64,000 nucleotides of DNA from Chinchilla lanigera (lineage: Eukaryota; Chordata; Mammalia; Rodentia; Chinchillidae). The DNA lies in assembly GCF_000276665.1 (NCBI RefSeq), contig NW_004955417.1, forward strand, positions 24,083,161 through 24,147,160, read 5' to 3'. The position numbers and the translations under genes are program-made. The notes beneath the pieces were generated by a model. That model saw nothing but the letters and a program-made list of their open reading frames with translations, was not told where the DNA came from and did no database searches. Of the stretch, positions 45,107-56,233 are shown piece after piece (positions within the stretch are counted from its first letter, which is position 1; each line of letters starts with the position of its first letter).

Positions 45107-45269
45107 AAGCATTCCTTTTAGCCCAATTGCCAAAGACATCAGATGTCCTTGGAAACTTTGCCTGTCTTAGAAAGACCAAGCTGTTCTTAGAGTAGGTCCC
45201 AGGAAAAAGGAGCCTAGGGCCAACCAACCACGAGGCAGAGTTCGGGGTGGGTGTTTAGGGTTCAGTCAG

Positions 45270-46400
45270 TTTATGGTTCAATGCCCCACAGATGTAGGAG
45301 TGCGTACGAATTTGCATGTTGATAGAGCATGGGCTTATCTGAGTTACGCCTCAGGCCAGCAAATAGCAGCAGCAGCGAAGGGTTACAGGGCAGCATCCGG
45401 AGAGTCCAGACTGGCATCTGCTGTCATGACTGCTGTCCCTGTTGTGGAAGATGAGAATTCAAATCACGCAAAGAGCTAAATTTGGGAGCAGTTCCCAGCT
45501 TCAGAGAACACCTGTGCTGAGGTGTGGCCCGGGCCCTGGCAGCCGGGGAAGCTCTGTCTCAGCTCCGGGCAGAGCCAGGCACTGGAAACCACAGTCTCCA
45601 GAACAGCGCCCTTCTCTGCGGCTCCTGAGTGGACATGAGGCGGTGCTGAAGTGGCCCTTCACACAGGACACTGGCCAGCTTCATGGGCTGGTGGTGCTCG
45701 GAACCTTTCTCCTAGGGTCAGGTGCGTGCCTAGAAAATCTCCGTCACTCATGTTGCCAGCACTCTTACCACTCACAGCTGCTCTGTGTCATGGAGGAGCA
45801 CGCAGCTGAGGGCGCCAGTTACGAGCCAAAGCCTCAGGACTGCAGAGCCCTGCGTGCCAGAGACAGCTCATACTCATCCACAGCCACGTGCAGGCTGCAC
45901 CCCTTCCCTCCCCGCTCTTCCCAGCCATTTGCTAACCCTGTGCAGCTCGACAGATGGGGCACTCCTTCTGTCCGGTGAGCCAGGCTGTGTTTCAGGCCTT
46001 TCTCTTCTCTATGCGCCTGGAGTCCAAGCTATCCAGATCCCAGAACCTCCTCCATCAGCCTAGGTACCTGGTACTGAAGCGGGCAGTGTCCTCCATTTTT
46101 CATGTATAACGTGCAGACAATAGTATCAATTGTGAGCACCATCGGAGAGTTCCGTCTGCCTTGCTTGCTCTCACATCCCAGTTCCGTGAGGTTGTTGTGC
46201 TGTCAGTCTAGGGACCGTCTTTCCCAGCGGGGCCAGCTCCGTAGGGTCACGTCCTCATGGAGGTCCCGGCTGCGGCAAGGGATGAGCTTGTGGCTGTCCT
46301 CATCCCCCAGCCAATCAATCAGCAGGCACCCTCAGGACTGGCTTGGATGTTGTGAGACAGGGCCTCTTTTGGTGTAAACTTGGGGCTGTGAGATAATATC
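45270..46400 (+). other. GC-richer unique block with a 178-codon frame
   Basis: No repeat family is recognised. A frame runs 45442-45978 (178 codons) with scattered CpGs, and overlapping frames (45785-46063, 46102-46377) extend the open region. There is no domain, signal peptide or membrane segment that I can see, and composition is Arg/Ser/Pro-rich as expected for chance frames in GC-rich DNA. It could be an unrecognised LTR, an exon-bearing island, or unique intronic DNA. Confidence 0.3.
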
Positions 46401-46424
46401 CTTCCAGTTCATGAAAAAGACACC

Positions 46425-46507
46425 AGCAATGGAGAGAGAGACGGAGAGACAGAGAGAGACAGAGACAGAGACAGAGGGAGACAGAGACAGAGAAAGACAG
46501 AGAGGCA

Positions 46508-46543
<36 letters not shown>

Positions 46544-46592
46544 CAGAGACAAAGACAGGGAGACAGAGAGGCAGAGAGGCAGAGAGGCCTGC
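46425..46592 (+). repeat. (GAGACA)n purine-rich satellite
   Basis: Irregular GAGACA, GAGAGA and GGCAGA units over about 165 bp. The translated frame is Glu/Arg/Thr low complexity and non-genic. Confidence 0.95.
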
Positions 46593-46699
46593 CTAGCTAG
46601 CCCTGGACTTTTACTATGACATCATCCAGTAACCCTCTCTCTTTCTGTTTCTGCCTAAGGTAGTTTTGACTTGGGCTTCACTCGCAAATGAACAAGACT

Positions 46700-46800
46700 T
46701 GACCAGTGCAGCTACCTTGCTGAGTTATTATGAGGATTAAGTAAAACGATGCACTGAAGTGCCTTGCACAAAGCCAACCGTGTTTGGTACCGTGACTGAG
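46700..46800 (+). repeat. MIR 3' end, sense
   Basis: 'ttattatgaggattaagtaa' and 'cactgaagtgccttgcacaa' are the 3' landmarks of MIR. Confidence 0.6.
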
Positions 46801-48030
46801 TTTGGTGGAAGCGGCTGTCGTCATGAGCACAGTATCTTGCTTGTCCTTCCATCTCAATCCTTTAGGTAACCTTACGTTTTGGAGAGATTATAAGCTGAGA
46901 CCACATTGCAGGTATTTTGACCCTACAGAATTTTTCCCTCTAGTTGCCCATGGTTGCTTTGCCTTTTGCTGCCTTTCAGGGTCATCATGAGAACGGGTCT
47001 TTGAAAGCCTTTATTGTATACGTTACAGGGACATTGGCCACTGCCTCGCTCAGGATCTGCCTAGAAAGACTCATAAGAAAGGTTTCTCAGACTTGCATGG
47101 GAAGGGAAAACTTGGTTCCCCAAAGCAATACTAACATTTTCGGCCTGTGTTTAGAGCAGACTGAACTCCTCTGGTCGAGGGTGGGAGGCACACCTCTCAG
47201 GACAGTAAACCACAACTGCCACTGTTTTTTGTTACACATTCGTGTGACTTTTGTATTCTTCTCCACTATCCATCTATGCTTATTTTTATGGATGCTGTAA
47301 ATTCTGATCCAAGTCACTTTGATTGCCTCCAAGGCCGACGTGAAATTTACGGCTCCTCTTTAATAATGATGGTCAGAGTGTGAAGGTAACAACCTACATC
47401 CTTATCTTGATCTTCTAATTGCTCTCTGTTTTCTCTGATTTGATTTTAGTGTATTTTTAGCTTTCTATTTTATGGTATATTTTCTTATGAATTGTCTCAA
47501 TGACTTTGTGGAAATAAATGGGTTATGAATAAGTAAAAGCACGCCTATTACATAAAGAAAGAATTGACAAGCTTGAAATTGTGTGATATGAGGGTACAGG
47601 ATATGTGCTTGGTTTCCCACTAATAGCTCTCTTACACCCTATGTTAGCTGAGTTGAAGAACACATTGAACAAAAAAGGTGTTTAAAATCTTAGCAGAAAC
47701 AGTACAAAAAGCACGGACTATAGTTCCCTTATGCATGGAAAATCAAAAGCCCTAATTTGAAGAGAATACATTCATACCAATTTTGGAGGCATTTAAAGAA
47801 CGTGTCTGATTTTTTTCCTCTTGACCAAAGATAATAGGAAAAATATTTTTGTTATCAGGAAAGTTGATTACATATTCAACTTAATGCAACAGAACAAAAA
47901 TTATGCAATAGTAATATACTTACAGTGAAAGCCCAGTGGCTGGCTGAAATAGCAGCTCTTCTGGACACCCTCACAGAGGTTGACCAGCTGGAAAATGCAG
48001 AATGAGAGCCACAGATCTAATGCCCATTCA
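46801..48030. other. Unassigned sequence
   Basis: A 118-codon frame at 46944-47300 shows no domain. 47380-47930 is AT-rich with no recognised repeats. Confidence 0.4.
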
Positions 48031-48035
48031 CTTAC

Positions 48036-48167
48036 CTGGCTCCTTGTCTGGACAACAGTTTCCGTGAGGCTGGGACTCGGAACGATTTCCTGTTCTATCC
48101 GCAGGGCTCCTGCATAGGATCCCTTGGTAGCAGCCTCTGGGATGCACCGTGCTGATCTCCTCCCTTC
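48036..48167 (-). other. Candidate 132-bp minus-strand exon
   Basis: On the minus strand the segment is preceded by tctcctgtctcag (strong acceptor with a pyrimidine tract and a TGAC-like branch site about 40 nt upstream) and followed by CAG|GTAAGT, a perfect donor consensus (intron begins at 48035). Length 132 is divisible by three. Two frames are open across it. In the phase-0 frame it encodes 44 residues including IEQEIVPSPSLTETVVQTRS; in another, an ATG at 48264 (MSTNFIGEQEML) leads straight through to the donor. I do not recognise either protein. It may be a coding, untranslated or lncRNA exon, or a coincidence. Confidence 0.35.
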
Positions 48168-48264
48168 CTGAGACAGGAGATTTCCGGCGTGTTGGAGGCA
48201 AAGTCATTGTCGGCTGCCTTTCTTCTTCTAGCATCTCTTGTTCACCAATAAAATTGGTTGACAT

Positions 48265-49050
48265 TATTTAAGGTGAGAATCCTTAAAATGAAATGGATTG
48301 GGAGGTTCTTGAGACAATTGAAAACACGTTAAGCTTTGTGTGTTGGGTGCATTTTTCAAGGATAGCATAACTTTCTGTCAACAATGTTTCAAAAGTACTC
48401 GATATAGTAGTGCATTTGGGTAGAAGGAAAAATTAACACTGCTGAATAGTAGGGTAACCATAGTTAAAAACAATTAAATTGTATATTTGTCTCCCTTGTG
48501 CAAGAAACTGAAAGACTAAATAAAATCCTAAAGATACAATAGATATTGTGAAAGGGAAAGAAACTGCTCAAAAGGAAAGAACAGCTGGGATGGGGGACAG
48601 GAAAAAGAAAGAAAAAATATATATACACAAGTTAGCTAAGATAGCCGTACTACTGGTTTCTATTGGTTCATTGAAAGCAACAATTAATGCTTAGTTATTT
48701 GATCAGTTTTGCACGCCTATAATCTGAACAACTACTTTGAAGATAACAGTATGCAATATAACAACCATTGTTAATTTCCTATCATTTTGTTTTGAAATTC
48801 TGTATAATTTTTCTTGTTTTGTTTGTTGGTTTTTAAATATTTTATTCTCTTTAAAATAACAAAAATGCAAAGTTGTAGGTAGAGAGAATTTGTTCAACTG
48901 AAAGAAATGATCAGTGTTTGAGGTACTGTATGTACAAGTTATGCTGATTTGATTTTTACACATTGTATACATGTACTGAAATATCGCACCATACTCTGTG
49001 AATATGCATAGTTTTTAAGTGTCAAATAAAAACAAAAAAGGAGAGAAAAC
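48265..49050. other. AT-rich unassigned sequence
   Basis: No repeat or gene assigned; A/T-rich throughout. A minus-strand frame at 48703-48972 has no domain. Confidence 0.4.
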
Positions 49051-49054
49051 AAAA

Positions 49055-49205
49055 ATAGTTCTTGAGCTTGATTGGGTTAGATGCATGATCTGGCCTAAGA
49101 ATTTAATCTCTTTAAACCTTAATCTCTTTCCTTGTGATGAGAGTAATAATATAAAGAGAATTTTGTTGGCATTAAATGAGTAGACTCATAGTAAACACTC
49201 AGTTA
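49055..49205 (+). repeat. MIR SINE relic, sense
   Basis: 'taatctctttaaaccttaat', 'gatgagagtaataatataaa' and 'ggcattaaatgagtagactc' follow MIR order, worn. Confidence 0.55.
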
Positions 49206-49973
49206 AGGTATTTAACTTGAGTAAATCAAATCATAATTCAGACACTATTATATGCTCACTGGGACTGATTCTCATTTTAATATTTTATGTTCTTCAAAAT
49301 AAACTGTATTTAAAATTTTAAACTTTATTCTGTTTTTACGTAGCAACATCATACAAAGACTTGGAAATATAATCAAAAAATAGAAACTACAAGGGGCAAA
49401 CGAAGGAATGGGCTTGTCTTTCTTATCCAGGGTCAGAACGAGGTTGACCCTTCTGAGGGGGAGTTAGGTCTTTATTTGAAATTCTCTCTGCCTCTTCCCC
49501 TCGCCTTTCCATGTCCACCTCCATCGCCGTGTGACGGGAATGTGTTCTCACTTTGGGAATACCATCTCCAGGAGTTCAGCCGGGAATCTTTGTGAATGCT
49601 TCTTTATAGGTCTGAGTTCACCTTCTCTTTAACTCTGCTAATACAAGTGTCGAATCAGGTGTCATTGAAAGAAGAATACACAAACCTTCAAGTTGATGAC
49701 ACTTGCTTTCTTTAAAACTCCTTGAAGATTTCCTTACTCCTGACTCCACTGCACGCAAGCATGAACTGTAAGAATGTCTGGCTTACCCAATATAAATCAC
49801 CACCTGTTCATGTCCGTGGACTTACCCATGGCAGCCCTGGGCTCCTGTGTGATTGCTCAAACTGTGATCCAAGTTCTTGTTTTCCTTGGAAAAATGGCTT
49901 TCATAACTTTTGTGAGACAAAAATATGTAGTAAACCTCCCTCAGTCTTAAGAAGGAGCGTAAACTCTAATGCA
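49206..49973. other. Unassigned sequence
   Basis: No gene recognised; the frame at 49722-50015 ends in the adjacent palindrome and lacks a domain. Confidence 0.4.
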
Positions 49974-50015
49974 CTAGAAGCTTCTAGATATTCTAGAATA
50001 TCTAGAAGCTTCTAG
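49974..50015. promoter_or_regulatory. Perfect 42-bp palindrome of heat-shock-element pairs
   Basis: The 21 bases 49974-49994 are the exact reverse complement of 49995-50015. Within it lie three inverted nGAAnnTTCn or nTTCnnGAAn pairs: GAA 49977/TTC 49982, TTC 49991/GAA 49996, GAA 50005/TTC 50010, each with a 2-bp gap. This is the pairwise geometry bound by heat shock factors. The spacing between pairs (6 bp) is wider than the ideal 2 bp, so binding is inferred, not shown. It can also form a cruciform. Confidence 0.6.
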
Positions 50016-50820
50016 ATATTCTTCTAAATTTTCCAAGTGTGTGCTTGCATATCTTTAAAAGCAAAGCTGGAGATAAAAAAGCACAGAGCCGAAAGGCACC
50101 GAGAGGTGTGCGCTCTGGAGGGATATTGGATTCATCTCTTCCAGATGCCTGGTATTTCAGGAGAGACAATTAAAATCTAGAGGGATATGAGCCTCAGCCA
50201 GGGTTGTGCAACTGTTCCTCCTCTCCTGAGCTTGGCTGGCGACCGGGCTAGGATGCGATACGCTCTCAGGTGGAACATGAAGTAGCTGCTCTGTTATTGT
50301 TTTTATTAATAGGAATCGGGAGGTTGGTTTCTGGCCCCCAGGTCTCCATCTCCCACTCGGAAGTCTATCTTTTGCCCACTTTTTTCTTGAGGGGCTTCAT
50401 ACTCATCCCATCAAGATAACGTTGATCAAGCTAAAGAATGGCATACAGCAGCATTTCCAAAAATGTCTGCTCTGTGGGCAGTTAATTGATATTCTCTGTT
50501 TGTGGTTGATGCTTGAGTGAATTTTGAAAGTGCTGCACTGAACACACGTATAGGATTATTTCCTGCAAGACTTCTCAGAGCCTTTAATACGTTAATGGGT
50601 GTCCTGATTCTTGGGGAGAGGCATAGAATACATGTGTCATATTGCCAGAACTTATTGGACTATAGTCATTCTTGCGCCTCTCCTCAATTCTAGCACTTGA
50701 GAATGAATGGTGCTTGAATTATTATCCTATTTGCATTTTAATAGGAGATACTTTAAAAAAATATGTGATTTGCTGAGTTACTCATTTCTATAATTTAGGA
50801 CGTAAGATCTTTAAGGTCAG
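50016..50820. other. Unassigned sequence
   Basis: Follows the palindrome and a further half copy 'ctagatattcttcta' at 50013-50027. No gene or repeat assigned. Confidence 0.4.
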
Positions 50821-50829
50821 GAAAAATGT

Positions 50830-50935
50830 CCTTCATCTCTAAATCAGCATCATTCAGCCCAGTGTCAGGCCTAGTTCCTGGCACACAGGACAAGGAGCCC
50901 AGACTCCATCTATGTTTGTTAAATGAATAAACAAA
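50830..50935 (+). repeat. L2/MIR-type 3' tail relic
   Basis: 'cagcccagtgtcaggcctag', 'ttcctggcacacaggacaag' and 'tttgttaaatgaataaac' match the 3' end motif of ancient L2/MIR elements. Confidence 0.6.
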
Positions 50936-51271
50936 AACGTGCAAGCCCCATAGGTCTTACTTTCTCTATTACCCTCTATTTCATGATCATTGATTCCATA
51001 GTCTCAGGGCTAGAATTCTTAGGAAAAGTCAAGAAAATTTGATGAAGGAAATTATTAAGAATAATACTGAACAATTATAGTCTGTTTGCTTGCTATACTC
51101 CTTTGCTTGCTAAAGAACATTCAGTGTTTCCTGGTTTGGTCGGGATGCTTTGGGAAGGCAGAATCAGGGCAAGAGGTAGAGAAAAACAGAACTGGAGAAG
51201 CAAAAGTAGGAAAATTACATAGATAAGAGGTGAGAGTTAGAAAGGTTCTTTATAAAGAAGCCTGGACTAAA

Positions 51272-51460
51272 CCAGGCACAGCAGCCCACACGTATAATCC
51301 CAGCACTTTGGGAAGTGAGGCAGGAGGATGGCAAGTTCAAGATCCTCTTGGGCAGTTTAGGGAGAACTTGTTTCAAAATTAGAAATAAAATAATAGGATG
51401 GGGAAGAGTTCCGTGTGAAGGTCTTGGGTTCAATATGTTCAATATCCAGCACCACACACA
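51272..51460 (+). repeat. B1-ID composite SINE, third copy
   Basis: B1 half 'accaggcacagcagcccaca' to 'cttgtttcaaaattagaaat'; ID half 'ggatggggaagagttccgtg' to 'ggttcaatatgttcaatatc', 'cagcaccacacacaccca'. It is followed by a CA microsatellite grown from its tail. Confidence 0.7.
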
Positions 51461-51471
51461 CCCATGCATGT

Positions 51472-51472
<1 letters not shown>

Positions 51473-51518
<46 letters not shown>
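51473..51518 (+). repeat. (CA)n microsatellite
   Basis: Pure CA run immediately after the B1-ID composite. The 134-codon minus frame (51215-51619) includes a Cys/Val repeat from this run and is an artefact. Confidence 0.95.
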
Positions 51519-51521
<3 letters not shown>

Positions 51522-52574
51522 CTGGAAATGAGGGAAGCAGCTGCTTTAGGATGGAAGACACTGAGGGTGATGGGATGGGGAGGATTTGTAAGATCCTTCT
51601 GTGTAACACACACCCACAACCTCTACCCCTGCTCTGGCTTTGACAGTTTCCTGAAGGACAAAGTAAAATCTGGTAATGTGCTTATATGCGTTTTCTCTGC
51701 CTCTTGGTGTTCTGTGCAAACTGGGCCGTGGGGACCCAGGAGTATTTGGGTCATATCACCAAAAGGAGAGAAACGAGAGGAAGGTAGAACTAGAGCAACC
51801 TCCTACTTCTCACGAGGCAGGAGGCAACTGCGCTTGTGAAGCAGTTGTTTACAATCCCAGGTCAGCCCCGACTATACAAGAACAGAACAATGTGGCTGCC
51901 ATTCTTAAAGTTTTTTTTAAGTTAAGTTTTCAACATTTATACATCATTCATGAAAGGCCACAGGAAGCTATTTTATAATGTACCTATCCACCTTAAAAAT
52001 AGACATGCAGGATAAAATGTCAAAAATCCTAACAATTTCATAGTCACTGTGAGAAACCTCCACCAGCTCCCAGCCAAATGAACCAACCAGAAACCAAAAA
52101 GCATTTTCAGATTTCTCTAGCATAAGATAGCTAGTTCTGCTATGCACATTTCCTAGGGCTCACAAAAGGATTTTATAAGATTCTGAATAATCTTAGGTCA
52201 ATAAATTATTTGGGTGGCCTCGGCTTCTCAGAGTCAACACTGTCCTTGATCCAAATATAGCTGCCACTGTACACAGAAAAGCACAAGGCCCCCAGCATCC
52301 ATAGGCCTTTTCTTTTAATATGGGTAACGTGGTATTTAGGAGAATCTGACTGCAGCAGGTTTGGAGGAAACCAAAGCTTTTGCCTACCTCTCAGAACACA
52401 CCTGACTTTAGTCTTTATTATTGAGTGAATCTGCTTAATGCAGCATTAAAAGGGTTTCAAGGCTCAGTGGGCAGAATGGAAGTGAACTGAGGAGAACATA
52501 ACACCAGGTTTAATTCAGCTTACCTAACATTTATGGAGCAAAAGAAGAGATAGGTACGGAAGAATCAAAGGAAA
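51519..52574. other. Unassigned sequence
   Basis: No gene recognised. Two plus frames of about 100 codons (51528-51839 and 51676-51978) are overlapping shadows without domains. Confidence 0.4.
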
Positions 52575-52760
52575 GGAGGAAGCACACAGATTTGAGGTTC
52601 TGGGAAACGCCATGGATCCAGCGCTTAAGACTCCGTGAGGGCGAATTGGTGGGCGAAGATCTTCCTTCCCATCTCTCTCTGGTGTGTTACCATGTTTTGC
52701 GGGAAAGAGAATTGTGACTTTTCTCCAAATATGCTCAACACTAAAGCATTCAGAAGGTAG
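52575..52760 (+). repeat. Local duplicated segment, copy 1
   Basis: Shares 'ctgggaaacgcca', 'gaattggtggg', 'cttcccatctctctctggtg' and 'agagaattgtgacttttctc' in order with 53680-53877, same orientation, about 1.1 kb away. Identity looks like 75-80% by eye. Family unknown. Confidence 0.8.
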
Positions 52761-53679
52761 GGGAAGAGGACGTTACCATCTAGAAAGTATTAAGAATAAA
52801 AAGAGATAAATTAGTTCAAGGTAGCCGAGAGAGGAAACAAAGACAAGGAAGAACTCGATGAGAGAAAGTGGCAAGAAGAGAAGAAATGATGAGAAACTAT
52901 CCCAGCAAGGTAAAGATGGGTTTGGGGGCCAGGGTTTCACATCTCCTAGGAGGCTGTGTAACAGTGGGGTTTTCATGTCCTGGATCTGCACAGAGGGAAA
53001 TTGGGAGGCACACGCGTTTTTAGAGTTCTAAGGTACGTGGAGAGTTTAGAGTGTTTGTGTGTGGACTCACTGAGGTAACCTAAAAGATAACTTCAGGTTT
53101 TGCTTCAGGAAACCCTTTTTTTTTTTTTTAAATTTGGCAAACAGAGACATTGGACAGACAGTCAGCGTGTACCAAACAACACAGTGATGTCTCCTTTCAT
53201 TTTCCACCAAATGTTTACCTGCCTTTCCTGCGAGGCAAGCCCTCAGACTCAGGAAAGTCCTGGGGTGCAGCAGTGCTCATTACCACGTCTCCTGGAGGAG
53301 AGAGGTGAGCGCAGGTTAGAGCAGGGAAAAGGCCTGCGGTTCACGTTGGTGCAGCTTGTTTAGCGGTTTCCTTTCTTAAGTCTCAGAATGTGGCACAAGG
53401 GGAGAGGAAAGGTGTGGAAACGAATGAAGATGCGCTATATGCAGGAACCAGCTCCCTAAGAGGAGTGTACTCATTATGTACTGCCACTCTGTGTACTGCA
53501 AAACTTTTTTAAAGTATTAAAAATGTATGGATGAGGGTGGAGGGTATCCAGGTATCTGCTGAGCCAATCTGTCTGGGAGCACTGGTTTCTCACCACCGTG
53601 CTCTCTAGCAAGTGCTACTTGAAGGTCAGTGTCTTTACACGTAAAGACAGGTAGCTCACACTCCTAGGTCTCCAGTCCT
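52761..53679. other. Sequence between the duplicated segments
   Basis: A purine-rich stretch at 52780-52920 and an 87-codon frame (53100-53363) without a domain. If the duplicated segments are LTRs this would be a short internal region, but I see no viral coding sequence. Confidence 0.4.
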
Positions 53680-53877
53680 GGGAGGCACACGGTCACGAGG
53701 TGCTGGGAAACGCCAAGGATCGAACTGTTGTGAGTATTTAAGACTCTTGGGAGTGAAACGAATTGGTGGGAGAAAATCTTTCTTCCCACCTCTCTCTGGT
53801 GCGGTATCACGTCTGTGAAGAAGAGAATTGTGACTTTTCTCCAAATGTGCTCAGTGCTAACGTGTTCAGTAGTAGGA
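53680..53877 (+). repeat. Local duplicated segment, copy 2
   Basis: Second copy of the segment at 52575-52760 with the same landmark order: 'ctgggaaacgcca', 'gaattggtggg', 'cttcccacctctctctggtg', 'agagaattgtgacttttctc'. Confidence 0.8.
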
Positions 53878-55087
53878 ACAATCAAACTGGTGGGATTTGG
53901 CGCGGGAGGAATTTTGTGTGCTGGGAGTTGGAGGGAGGCCACCAGTTCCTTTCCCATATATTATTTCTCCAGGAAACACAGCATAATCGAGGACAATTTT
54001 CCACCATGGGTTGCATCCTTAGCTAAGAAGGGGAAAGTGAAATGCTGTTAACTTTTCTTTTTCTTCTGCAAAGCTGATGAGTTGAAGAAAATAGAAATGA
54101 AAAGTTGAATGTATTTTTTTTTTTTTTTTGGTCAAGGATATATGCTGAAAATCAGAATCAAAACACTTTTACGCACTAATAGAAATCGCACGTTTTAATA
54201 TATTGCCATGCACATAAAGAGTCAAGTAATGCTGAATACAAAATAGTCAAATATACAAAATGATAAAGCAGATTTTCAGGCCTGACAGAGATCATGCTTT
54301 TGGACACGAAGGGAGCAAAAATCTATACAGTCTCATTTTTTATCAATTTAAAAAGAATCGTGCTCCCTAGTTTTTCTTGAGGAAAACCTCAAACAGAAGG
54401 AAGTATTATAAGAAAATAGAAAGGAGACCCAAGTTGGTAGCTGCTTAAGGTATGGAGATCAGTGGTTCAAAATCGTGGTGCACAGTAACTCTTATGTTTA
54501 GAGGAAAAAGTTTCTAAACATCTTATGCCCTGGGAACCCAGAGAATGAAAGTGAGTATCTAACAGAAAAGGCACTCTTGTTTCTCCATGTGACTTGGTTG
54601 TGTCCACCTAAATCTGGGCCTGCGAGTCTTCGTAGGGTGCATAGAGAGAATTGCACTACAGTGTGGGCAATGAACGAGGGAAATACGTATTTAATCAATC
54701 AATCAATCATTCTTAAGAGACCAAGAGAGTTCAGACTATTGCTCACTTAAGGAAGCTATAAAATGTCTACTATCTACATAGGCTTCTGTGTTAAGAAATG
54801 TGCTTTTTAGCCATGTTTGTTGGTGTCTGTAAAAGAATTAGCCGGTTTTCTTTTTTCCCCACTCAAACCTGAGTTATATTTAATCCACCTTGCGTGATTT
54901 CTCTTTCTTGCTCCTCCCTAGAACAAATAACTAACATGCAACTTGGTCTGGCTTTCTGCTTCCTGTGGCCCCTGGCTTGTCAACTTCGCACTTCCCTTGA
55001 TCTTCTCTGACCTGAGGACTGGCAGTCTTCGCAGGCCCTAATCCAAGCCAGGGTCTCCCCGTGGTAGGTCACAGTGCTCTGACCCTT
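53878..55087. other. Unassigned sequence
   Basis: Contains a T run (54113-54130) and a short AATC repeat (54692-54708). No gene recognised. Confidence 0.4.
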
Positions 55088-55137
55088 GGGGCAGTGGAGA
55101 AGTGGAGATCAAGGGGCAGTGGAGAAGTGGAGATGAA
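55088..55137 (+). repeat. 25-bp tandem duplication
   Basis: The unit starting ggggcagtggagaagtggag occurs at 55088-55112 and 55113-55137 with one mismatch. Confidence 0.95.
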
Positions 55138-56116
55138 TGGACACCTTGGCTCTGGACTCTGCAGACCAGCACCCACACATCGGAAAAAGCATGCAACGGG
55201 GATGTTAGACACTCACTGCTACTTTCTCATCATTCTTTTTCCTTTCTAAATCCCAGAGAGGAGGCTCGGTAATAACAGCTTTTAGGAGAAAGTCTCCAGT
55301 GAGGAAAGGTATCATTAAATAAAAGCCATAACCCAGGATGCCATGATAATTATGCCTGTACTGGTGGCGTGGGACAGCTTCTCCCTGTAGCTCTTTTCTG
55401 TTTCCAAACAACTCTGTTGAGGAGGGACTGAGAGTGTCCCAGATAGGCAGGCAGAGGCCCAGAGACAGGGTGATTTCTATTAGTCTTGCATTCTCGAATT
55501 CAGAACATTTTCTTCCTGTTTATCAGAACAGTGCCAATGTTCTAAGAATAACTCCTAAGAATAAGCCCTAAGAATAACTCTAGTATAGAAACCACAACAG
55601 ATCAATATTTTCTTTTCTCAGGTGCTTTTTACTGCTAATATGTAATTTTGTTGCAATATTGATCTTTTCTAAAATTTTGTGTAAAGCTATTTAATTTAGT
55701 GCCTAATGATATTAAATAGTTGGATTAACTGGAACTACAGTAGTATGCTTTAGTGACATAAGAGTTTCAGTGGAATTAGTTTCAAAACATTTGTGCTGGC
55801 TTGGCTTTTCGGGAGACCAGTGACTTCTACCCTGGTCATGACTGAGACACAGTACAAAGTCAAGAGCCTGCTATTATTCAGCGCTCTGCAATGCAAGCTT
55901 CTGTAATTAGCCAGACCCAGTCCCCTCACTGTGGCCTTGTAAGGACATCATGTTTCTACCGGTGGAAAAACTTTGGGGCACCCCAGAAAGCTGCCCATTG
56001 CCTGGGGTGAGCTGAGGCCAATGGTAGCTCTCTCCATGGTGACTGGAACCCACGGCAAAGGCTAAGGCCAGTTTTCTGGGGATCTGAGCTGAGACTGGGA
56101 TAAGAGTGAAAGAAAT
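55138..56116. other. Unassigned sequence
   Basis: Includes a three-copy short repeat of ctaagaata at 55541-55582. No gene recognised. Confidence 0.4.
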
Positions 56117-56187
56117 GGGCTGGGGTGTAGCTCAGTGGTAGAGTTCTTGTCTAGTATGTGGCGAGAAGCTGTGTTCCATTGCTAGGA

Positions 56188-56188
<1 letters not shown>
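56117..56188 (+). repeat. ID-like SINE with CA tail
   Basis: 'gggctggggtgtagctcagt', 'ggtagagttcttgtctagta', 'gtgttccattgctagg' then CA repeats. An older ID subfamily with 'tggtagag' in place of 'tggcatag'. Confidence 0.85.

Positions 56189-56232
<44 letters not shown>
56189..56232 (+). repeat. (CA)n microsatellite
   Basis: Pure CA run grown from the ID tail. Confidence 0.95.

Positions 56233-56233
<1 letters not shown>

Noticed and set aside
45490..46300. CpG island promoter
   Set aside because: CpGs are scattered and GC content is only moderate; no TATA, initiator or first-exon signal is evident.
46425..46592. CRISPR-like array
   Set aside because: Units are short, irregular purine microsatellite repeats without unique spacers, and the genome is mammalian.
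51215..51619. 134-codon minus-strand frame with a Cys/Val repeat
   Set aside because: Produced by the CA microsatellite and a SINE; not a gene.
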